DNA from: a virus
Length of the DNA: 20,738 bases
IMG/VR virus record: IMGVR_UViG_3300020438_000348
Span: 1 to 20,738 of that record
Direction: 5' to 3' (one strand)
Shown here one piece after another: positions 1 to 4,004 of this stretch. The position numbers and the translations under genes were made by a program. Under the pieces are notes generated by a model. It was not told where the DNA came from. It saw nothing but the letters and a program-made list of their open reading frames with translations, and made no database searches. Positions within the stretch are counted from its first letter, which is position 1. Each line of letters starts with the position of its first letter.

Positions 1-144
1 ATGGATGACAAACATGTGTTCACGTGTGGAATACCTATATAAAAATATTACAATATATGACAAAACGGTGATGTGTTATGTGGGATAAAGTGAGTCCCGT
101 ATTAACCCATTTATTGCGCGCCCCCAACCCTTCCATAACGACGA

Positions 145-154
145 AGTATATACT
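145..154. promoter_or_regulatory. Palindromic operator-like site, copy 1
   Basis: AGTATATACT is a perfect 10-bp palindrome. It sits in a longer context (ATA-A-CGAC then G-AAGTATATACTC, 135-155) that recurs with few changes at 1369-1390. The shared flank plus palindrome suggests a binding site for a dimeric regulator. No protein can be assigned to it. Confidence 0.4.
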
Positions 155-215
155 CGTGAACCGCGCGCTATTCACGCCTTTTCATGGATATTCACAAACA
201 CATATGTAAAAATAT

Positions 216-246
216 TTGGATACCGCAAGGAAAGGTCGTATATTAC
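216..246 (+). promoter_or_regulatory. Host-type promoter P0
   Basis: TTG (216-218, within TTTGG) is followed after exactly 20 bases by TATATTAC (239-246), preceded by TCG. This fits the Bacteroidetes TTTG-N19/21-TAnnTTTG promoter. It shares TTGG-n-TACCG and TCGTATATT at the same offsets with P1, 115 bases downstream, so the two look like tandem promoters for the gene at 392. Confidence 0.5.
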
Positions 247-307
247 GATTGTAATGAGGTTCACCGTCACCACATGAGAACATACTGGCCATATGTCTCC
301 AAAACAG

Positions 308-322
308 GTTTAAAGTAATCGC
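308..322 (+). promoter_or_regulatory. 15-bp box upstream of P1 (copy 1)
   Basis: GTTTAAAGTAATCGC occurs here and again, identical, at 1769-1783. Here it begins 23 bases before the TTG of P1; in the second copy it begins 44 bases before the TTG of P3. The 21-bp difference is about two helical turns, so a protein bound at the box would face the same side of the DNA. Candidate activator or repressor site. Confidence 0.5.
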
Positions 323-330
323 GAAAGTGG

Positions 331-361
331 TTGGCTACCGTACTCCTTGTTCGTATATTTA
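331..361 (+). promoter_or_regulatory. Host-type promoter P1 (gene at 392)
   Basis: TTGGCT (331-336), then an 11-base spacer, then TGTTCGTATATTTA (348-361). The same two blocks with the same 11-base spacing recur at P3 (1813-1843). Read as Bacteroidetes sigma, it is TTG-N20-TATATTTA; read as sigma-70, TTGGCT-N17-TATATT. The start codon at 392 is 30 bases downstream. Confidence 0.65.
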
Positions 362-391
362 CAGGGTAAATAAGATAAATAAATAAAGGTT

Positions 392-778
392 ATGAAAAAA
401 GTAGATATTAAAAATGCAGTAGGGACAATCCAAAGAGAATTAACTAAGTATGGTTTAATGACACCAGGTAATGGTATTGATTTTCCAGTTTCAATTATGG
501 TAGAACAAGTTGAGAACGATAGAGGTAGAGTGGTTCCACATATGGTAGCAAAATGGAGAGAAACAACAGCTACACCTAATGGGTATGATAAAATGCCTAC
601 TAGCAAATATGAGGAAATGGATAGATATTTCAATGCCGAATTATTTGTTAATGGTATTATTCAAAGAGCCGAATGGATTAAAGCAGATCATACCGACTGT
701 GTTGCATATTTAAATGATAATCCATTTGGTCATCCAGCGTTATATAAAGTATGGGCAGAATCGCATGTAACAGCATAA
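392..778 (+). CDS. Unknown 128-residue phage protein
   Basis: I do not recognise this family. The protein is soluble in appearance, with no signal peptide or membrane segment. It is rich in charged and aromatic residues, especially in the C-terminal half (several Trp and His, and an NDNPFGHP stretch near residues 108-115), which suggests a compact folded domain. Codon use (TTA, AGA, AAA, GGT) matches neighbouring phage genes, unlike the flanking DNA. The ATG at 392 follows an A-rich leader (AAATAAAGGTT) like that of the gene at 1889, and lies 30 bases after promoter P1. It stands alone between two long gene-free regions, so it is probably expressed singly and early from P0/P1; that timing is inference. 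Confidence 0.8.
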   Translation: MKKVDIKNAVGTIQRELTKYGLMTPGNGIDFPVSIMVEQVENDRGRVVPHMVAKWRETTATPNGYDKMPTSKYEEMDRYFNAELFVNGIIQRAEWIKADHTDCVAYLNDNPFGHPALYKVWAESHVTA

Positions 779-804
779 TATGTTGTGTGGGTGATTAATG
801 TGGT

Positions 805-880
805 GTAGGTAAGGCCAGCGCAGTATAATATGCTGTTGGTGGCGCTTACTTATACCGTACTTCCTACATGCGTAGGGGAA
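805..880 (+). other. Nested and alternative hairpins
   Basis: A hairpin pairs GTAAG (809-813) with CTTAC (845-849), GCCA (814-817) with TGGC (840-843) and CAG (821-823) with CTG (833-835), around the loop 824-832. CCTAC (863-867) can pair either with GTAGG (872-876) across a 4-base loop, or with GTAGG (805-809), enclosing the first hairpin. Two mutually exclusive folds are therefore possible. No T-run follows, so this is not a simple terminator. Confidence 0.4.
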
Positions 881-997
881 TCTATGTCGGTATGTTATTG
901 TAATATAGAATATAATGCTGTCGTGCCTATTGTGTACCGGATGTGTACCTTATTATTAATAACATGATGTGTTGTACTTAATATATTATATAGCATG

Positions 998-1030
998 ATA
1001 TGCGTTTAGCCGGCGTACGTACGCGCATAT
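998..1030. other. Hairpin with central 12-bp palindrome
   Basis: ATATGCG (998-1004) pairs with CGCATAT (1024-1030). Within and overlapping the loop is the perfect palindrome GCGTACGTACGC (1013-1024), giving an alternative fold. Such a GC-rich palindrome is unusual in this AT-rich sequence. Its function is unknown. Confidence 0.4.
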
Positions 1031-1174
1031 CTATATGTAATACCCACGTAATGCTGCCGTCCATCGATACGTGTATGTGTCAAAAAAGGATTTAGACGGA
1101 TTATTAGATCGAGTACACCTCTACACCATCGATTGTATATACCTATATCTTTAATTAAGGAGGGTGGGTTAACT

Positions 1175-1252
1175 ATGTATACTCATGGACATTTACATTA
1201 TATTAGAGATTCAAATTATATTACTTACATATTGTATGTGGAAGATTTATAG
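1175..1252 (+). CDS. Possible 25-residue peptide with Shine-Dalgarno
   Basis: A 25-codon ORF, rich in Tyr, His and Ile, starts at the ATG at 1175. It is preceded by AAGGAGGG at 1157-1164, ten bases before the start. That is a strong Shine-Dalgarno sequence in a genome where other starts lack one. Codon choice (TTA, AGA, ATT) resembles the phage genes. It may be a leader peptide or chance; no homology is recognised. The GGAGG could instead be part of a structured RNA. Confidence 0.3.
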   Translation: MYTHGHLHYIRDSNYITYILYVEDL

Positions 1253-1311
1253 ATACTTAGAGAATAAATAATAATGTTCCCATACGTACACTGAATTGTC
1301 ATTTTACCATT

Positions 1312-1342
1312 TTGCCTCACCCACATAGAAATCGTAATTTCG
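1312..1342 (+). promoter_or_regulatory. Host-type promoter P2 (gene at 1412)
   Basis: TTG (1312-1314, within TTTG) then exactly 20 bases then TAATTTCG (1335-1342), preceded by TCG as in the other sites. It lies 69 bases before the ATG at 1412. The -7 region overlaps a small AT hairpin, GAAAT-CGTA-ATTTC (1328-1341), so part of the match could reflect that structure instead. Confidence 0.45.
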
Positions 1343-1379
1343 CGGTTCTTTTTTTAAAAAAATCTTTCATATCGACAAA

Positions 1380-1389
1380 AGTATATACT
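1380..1389. promoter_or_regulatory. Palindromic operator-like site, copy 2
   Basis: AGTATATACT again, in the context ATA-T-CGAC then AA-AAGTATATACTC (1369-1390), matching 135-155. It falls between P2 and the late-type motif upstream of the gene at 1412, where a bound protein could block transcription. The GTATATAC core is also at 1135-1142 and 3203-3210. Confidence 0.4.
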
Positions 1390-1394
1390 CTCCA

Positions 1395-1402
1395 ATATTT
1401 AT
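1395..1402 (+). promoter_or_regulatory. Late-type motif ATATTTAT upstream of 1412
   Basis: ATATTTATCA followed by a TAAAAAC tract just before the ATG at 1412. It closely resembles the sequence before the sigma-adjacent structural gene at 9517 and has no TTG 20 bases upstream. Nine bases separate it from the ATG, so it would give an almost leaderless transcript; a role in translation initiation is an alternative. Confidence 0.4.
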
Positions 1403-1411
1403 CATAAAAAC

Positions 1412-1774
1412 ATGGCAACTTATTTAGCAGCAGATACAAGAGGAAGTGGATCATTAGGAGAATCAATAAATGGTAAAAAAACATTTGTAATTACTAATAG
1501 TAAAAATTCCCAAGGACAGTACCCAGTTGGATATCTCACATTAGAGGGCAATAGCAATATCAACCAAAACCTAAATGCAGATATCTCATTAACAGGATCA
1601 ATTAATATTTTAACCGGTGGAATATCAGAAGATTCAATTGTAATGAGCGATACAAAATGGTCAATATCTATATTTGGCGCAACAGGTGAATTTGAGTTTA
1701 CACCAAATACACCAATTCCTCAAGATTCTTACTATATAAAAGGTGTAGGCCCATTTGATCTCGCAATAGTTTAA
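1412..1774 (+). CDS. Small beta-rich unknown protein
   Basis: A 120-residue protein rich in Gly, Ser, Thr and Asn with alternating hydrophobic residues, as in small all-beta proteins. It has no signal peptide or membrane segment. Residues 1-25 contain a Gly/Ser-rich stretch (DTRGSGSLGESINGKK), and the C-terminal third has repeated aromatic/hydrophobic strands. I do not recognise a family; a virion decoration or fibre-associated role is possible but speculative. It has both a host-type promoter (P2) and a late-type motif upstream, so it may be expressed at more than one stage. Its stop codon lies inside the 15-bp box of the next promoter (GTT-TAA at 1769-1774). Confidence 0.75.
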   Translation: MATYLAADTRGSGSLGESINGKKTFVITNSKNSQGQYPVGYLTLEGNSNINQNLNADISLTGSINILTGGISEDSIVMSDTKWSISIFGATGEFEFTPNTPIPQDSYYIKGVGPFDLAIV

Positions 1775-1783
1775 AGTAATCGC
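1769..1783 (+). promoter_or_regulatory. 15-bp box upstream of P3 (copy 2)
   Basis: GTTTAAAGTAATCGC, identical to 308-322. It overlaps the last sense codon and stop codon of the preceding gene. It begins 44 bases before the TTG of P3. Between box and promoter is a pyrimidine run and a weak hairpin, TTTC/GAAA (1796-1811), absent from the first copy. Confidence 0.5.
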
Positions 1784-1812
1784 ACATTTTCTTTCTTTCT
1801 TGCGCAGGAAAC

Positions 1813-1843
1813 TTGGCTCCCCAGGATACTGTTCGTATATTTA
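1813..1843 (+). promoter_or_regulatory. Host-type promoter P3 (DUF932 gene)
   Basis: TTGGCT (1813-1818), 11 bases, then TGTTCGTATATTTA (1830-1843): both blocks and the spacing are identical to P1. TTG to TA spacing is 20. The spacer contains a short hairpin, CTTGG/CCAGG (1812-1825). The ATG at 1889 is 45 bases downstream. Confidence 0.65.
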
Positions 1844-1888
1844 TGGCATAAGAAAATTAAGAAACAATATAAATCAAAAATCAAAGTT

Positions 1889-2695
1889 ATGTTAAATTTA
1901 GAAAAAAGTGAAGTTTTAAGTAGAAAAGAGTTAAAAGAAGTATGTCCTGTTATTTTTGCAGATAAAGCTTCAAATGAAGTATCTAAGCACTATACCCACA
2001 TTCCAACATCAAAAGTCATAGATGATATGGAATTATTAGGTTGGGGTGTTGTTGATGCAAAATCAGTTAAAGCTAGAAAAAATAGTACTAAAGGTTTCCA
2101 AAAACACCTAGTAGTATTTAGAAATCCAGATGTTGTTATTAATGGTGAAGATGGAGATACAGTTTTCCCACAAGTCTTACTTACAAATAGCCACGATGGT
2201 AAAAATGCATTTACTTTTACAGCGGGTCTATTTAGAATGGTTTGTGAAAATGGATTAGTTATATCAACTTCAACATTTGAAGATGTTAAAATGAGACATA
2301 TGGGTTATTCATTCGAAGAGCTTCAGGTTAAAATCAAAGATATGGTTGAAAAATTACCTTTAACTGTTGAATCAATGAATAAAATGAAAGAAACAGAGCT
2401 TGGTCAAAATCAAGCAGTTGATTTCGCTAAAAAAGCTCTTAATACTAGATTCACAGATAAAGAGTTAAAAAGAATTAAGATTAATTTTGAAGATTTACTT
2501 ACACCTACTAGAATAGAAGATGAAGGTAATGATCTTTGGAGTGTATTTAATGTAGTACAAGAAAAAATCATTAGTGGTGATTTTGAATACATAGCGGCTA
2601 ACAAAGTTAGAAAAGCGAGAGAAATTAAAAATTTCAAACAAGATCAAAAGATCAATAAAGATTTATTTGAATTAGCTTTAGAATACGCTCAATAA
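1889..2695 (+). CDS. DUF932 family phage/plasmid protein
   Basis: The 268-residue protein fits the DUF932 (phage/plasmid-like TIGR03299) family, found in many phages and plasmids; its biochemical role is not established. The hallmark is the block around residues 100-127, TNSHDGKNAFTF followed by GLFRMVCENGLV, after a conserved strand with HLVVFRNPD near residues 72-80. The N-terminal third includes the SKHYTHIPTSKV segment typical of the family start. The C-terminal region is helical and charged. The ATG at 1889 is preceded by an A-rich leader (AAAATCAAAGTT) and promoter P3 with its upstream box, so it is probably expressed early by host polymerase. A strong terminator follows ten bases after the stop. 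The family assignment is from memory of motifs, not a search. Confidence 0.8.
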   Translation: MLNLEKSEVLSRKELKEVCPVIFADKASNEVSKHYTHIPTSKVIDDMELLGWGVVDAKSVKARKNSTKGFQKHLVVFRNPDVVINGEDGDTVFPQVLLTNSHDGKNAFTFTAGLFRMVCENGLVISTSTFEDVKMRHMGYSFEELQVKIKDMVEKLPLTVESMNKMKETELGQNQAVDFAKKALNTRFTDKELKRIKINFEDLLTPTRIEDEGNDLWSVFNVVQEKIISGDFEYIAANKVRKAREIKNFKQDQKINKDLFELALEYAQ

Positions 2696-2704
2696 TATTA
2701 ATAT

Positions 2705-2726
2705 GCCCCCGCAAGGGGGCTTTTTT
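2705..2726 (+). terminator. Rho-independent terminator after DUF932 gene
   Basis: GCCCCC (2705-2710), GCAA tetraloop, GGGGGC (2715-2720), then six T. The stem is perfect and GC-only, the strongest terminator in the window. Confidence 0.93.
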
Positions 2727-2737
2727 ACAACTAGCTC

Positions 2738-3199
2738 ATGTCTATTAAAAAACTTTCCCTAAACGAATCATCTAATTATCTCAGTAAAGAAGAAGATAAT
2801 TTAAATTCACCTATTAGATATTACACACTTGAGATAGATGATGATGGATGGGATAAAGTAACATATTACACCTCCAGAAGAAAAGATATCTACAAAAATC
2901 GTGGTAAAGGAGACCAATGGGTGTATGTTTTATCTAACCCATCAATGCCAAATTTCCTAAAAATTGGGTATACTAAAAATGAACCTGACATAAGAGCCAA
3001 ACAAGTTGGTTCTTCAACAGGAGTAGCATTACCCTTTGATTTAGAATGGGCATTCCAATGCTTCAACGGTGAACAACTAGAAAAAGAAGTTCATAAAGAA
3101 TTAGAATCATATAGAGTAAACAACAATAGAGAATTTTTCGACATACCCCTAAAAGAAGCAATAGAGGCAATCGAAACACTCGGTAAAAGATATGTATAG
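2738..3199 (+). CDS. T5orf172 / GIY-YIG-like protein
   Basis: A 153-residue protein whose residues about 60-146 match the T5orf172 (MUG113) domain, a member of the GIY-YIG nuclease superfamily found in phage and plasmid proteins. Visible landmarks are WVYVL (61-65, the GIY-like strand), LKIGYT (74-79, the YIG-like strand), Arg86, His119, and NREFFD (130-135) near the end. Residues 1-55 are a polar N-terminal extension with no recognised domain. The domain may bind or cut DNA; many relatives are uncharacterised and I cannot tell whether this copy is catalytic. It begins 11 bases after the T-run of the DUF932 terminator and has no clear promoter, so it may depend on read-through. It is a stand-alone gene, not inserted in another ORF. 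Confidence 0.78.
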   Translation: MSIKKLSLNESSNYLSKEEDNLNSPIRYYTLEIDDDGWDKVTYYTSRRKDIYKNRGKGDQWVYVLSNPSMPNFLKIGYTKNEPDIRAKQVGSSTGVALPFDLEWAFQCFNGEQLEKEVHKELESYRVNNNREFFDIPLKEAIEAIETLGKRYV

Positions 3200-3201
3200 G
3201 T

Positions 3202-3211
3202 CGTATATACG
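3202..3211. promoter_or_regulatory. Palindrome CGTATATACG upstream of small ORF
   Basis: A perfect 10-bp palindrome with the GTATATAC core seen at 146-153, 1135-1142 and 1381-1388. It is followed by TATTTATAA (3212-3220). It is preceded by GGTC, as in P0, but no TTG sits 20 bases upstream (TCGG instead), so a promoter here is doubtful. Confidence 0.3.
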
Positions 3212-3231
3212 TATTTATAAATTAAAATCTG

Positions 3232-3372
3232 ATGAGAAACTTAAGAGAAGAACTGTTTAAAATTAAAGGAGGAGATTTCCCTACATGGTATGCCTCACTA
3301 TCTAAACTTGAAAAACTAGAATACCGCCAAATCTTAAAAGAGCTTGGTGAAAATGTACCTAGTAACAAATAA
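3232..3372 (+). CDS. Small charged protein, 46 residues
   Basis: An ORF of 46 codons, starting MRNLREELFK and ending at TAA 3370-3372. Codon use matches neighbouring phage genes (AGA, AAA, TTA, GAA) and the protein is a plausible small helical protein with a central DFPTWYAS segment followed by a KLEKLEYRQILKELGE helix. The start has an A/T-rich leader and follows the preceding gene by 32 bases. Function unknown. A longer reverse-strand ORF over the same DNA is probably its shadow, because all other genes here are on the + strand. Confidence 0.6.
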   Translation: MRNLREELFKIKGGDFPTWYASLSKLEKLEYRQILKELGENVPSNK

Positions 3373-3441
3373 TTCATTACTTCGTAATACCTAAAACTAG
3401 ATTTTAACATAATTTTACCATACGTTTAACCAAAATAAAAA

Positions 3442-3798
3442 ATGGGTAATTTTCAATTAGTTATAATAGGTATGCTCGTAATATGGTTTGTAATTGTATT
3501 ATTTTTTATATACATGCATACCGAACAACAAGTTAAAAGTAGAAGTAAAAAAATGAAGATGTCTTTTTTAAAATCATTAGTTAGAAATAGAAAACTCACA
3601 CCAATGGAAAGATTAGGTGCTCGAGTTGGATATATGGGTGCTGGGTTGTTAATAGCAGCACAGTGGACAATAGAACCTGCTTTATATATAATGGGTTTTG
3701 TTTGTATTTTATTCCAAGTTATAATAAGAAAACAATGGAATTTAGTCGCTCTTAATTTAAATGGTTTATTTGCTTGGTTAAAACATTTTTTCTTTTAA
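3442..3798 (+). CDS. Small phage membrane protein
   Basis: A 118-residue protein with three likely membrane segments: about residues 5-24 (VIIGMLVIWFVIVLFFIYM), 62-77 (ARVGYMGAGLLIAAQW) and 81-94 (ALYIMGFVCILFQV). A basic stretch (KSRSKKMKMS, 33-42) and RNRKLTPMERLG between the first two helices should face the cytoplasm. The C-terminus (LNGLFAWLKHFFF) is amphipathic and very hydrophobic. No family is recognised. A holin or host-membrane modifier is possible, but no lysis gene lies next to it, so I do not assign one. A TACGTTTA element lies at 3421-3428, 13 bases before the start, without a good TTG partner. Confidence 0.75.
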   Translation: MGNFQLVIIGMLVIWFVIVLFFIYMHTEQQVKSRSKKMKMSFLKSLVRNRKLTPMERLGARVGYMGAGLLIAAQWTIEPALYIMGFVCILFQVIIRKQWNLVALNLNGLFAWLKHFFF

Positions 3799-3808
3799 CA
3801 AAATACAC

Positions 3809-3832
3809 CGCGTATATGCGCATTATCGCGCG
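3809..3832. other. CGCG-rich segment in intergenic region
   Basis: CGCG ends flank the palindrome ATGCGCAT in a 206-base gap (3799-4004). It has the same CpG-dense style as the gene-free regions at 1-391 and 779-1411, and the DNA on either side is strongly AT-rich. Apart from the late-type motif at 3954, I see nothing else defined in this gap. Confidence 0.35.
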
Positions 3833-3953
3833 TTATATAGCATAATAATTTAGTTTTATAATGGTTGTGAACATAAGAGTAATATATGTTTATATCAAAT
3901 ATGAGATTTTTTAATCTTTTATGTAATATCTTATACTATTCAGGAAAAAATTA

Positions 3954-3961
3954 ATATTTAT
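3954..3961 (+). promoter_or_regulatory. Late-type motif upstream of coiled-coil gene
   Basis: TTAATATTTATT centred 45 bases before the ATG at 4005, with no TTG at the host-promoter spacing. It shares the ATATTTAT core with the sites before 1412, 6875, 9517 and 12392. Confidence 0.4.
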
Positions 3962-4004
3962 TAATGAGGTAACCTTATTTAAAACTAAAAAAAACACACA
4001 CATT

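Larger units (their letters stand above)
1..391. other. Gene-free CpG-rich control region
   Basis: No convincing ORF lies on either strand; the longest stretches read in frame are short and lack the codon style of the neighbouring genes. I count about 20 CpG in the first 361 bases, including CGCG runs near 117-121 and 162-167, whereas the coding regions are nearly free of CpG. It contains two host-type promoters (216-246 and 331-361), a 15-bp box (308-322), a palindromic operator-like site (145-154), and small inverted repeats such as CGTGAA/TTCACG (155-160 with 171-176) and ACATA/TATGT (280-284 with 292-296). I see no tRNA T-arm signature. A regulatory or origin-like role is inference. Confidence 0.6.
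779..1411. other. Long gene-free, palindrome- and CpG-rich region
   Basis: 633 bases with no credible long ORF. It holds many short palindromes, including GCGTACGTACGC (1013-1024), GTATATAC (1135-1142, 1381-1388) and T7A7 (1349-1362). It also holds clear hairpins (809-849, 861-880, 998-1030), a promoter (1312-1342), a late-type motif (1395-1402) and a possible 25-codon ORF (1175-1252). CpG is frequent here and rare in genes. CCATCGAT occurs twice. I find no tRNA. It could encode a structured RNA or be a replication or packaging control site; the sequence alone does not decide. Confidence 0.55.

Noticed and set aside
310-633. Reverse-strand ORF of 107 codons
   Set aside because: It overlaps the well-formed + strand gene at 392-778; its Leu/Ser/Ile-rich product is typical of an antisense shadow, and no other gene is on the - strand.
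884-967. 27-codon ORF in the gene-free region
   Set aside because: No ribosome site, atypical codons and Cys/Val content unlike the phage genes; probably chance.
1-1411. tRNA genes in the long gene-free regions
   Set aside because: No T-arm consensus with a fitting acceptor stem was found on a read of both strands; no tool was available to confirm.
3180-3211. Another host-type promoter before 3232
   Set aside because: GGTCGTATA resembles the other sites, but the upstream element is TCGG at a shifted distance, so the rule is not met.
3222-3410. Reverse-strand ORF of 62 codons
   Set aside because: It covers the + strand ORF 3232-3372, which has better codon style and orientation.
3865-3892. 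Host-type promoter before the coiled-coil gene
   Set aside because: TTG and TATGTTTA are present but the spacing is 17, not 20.
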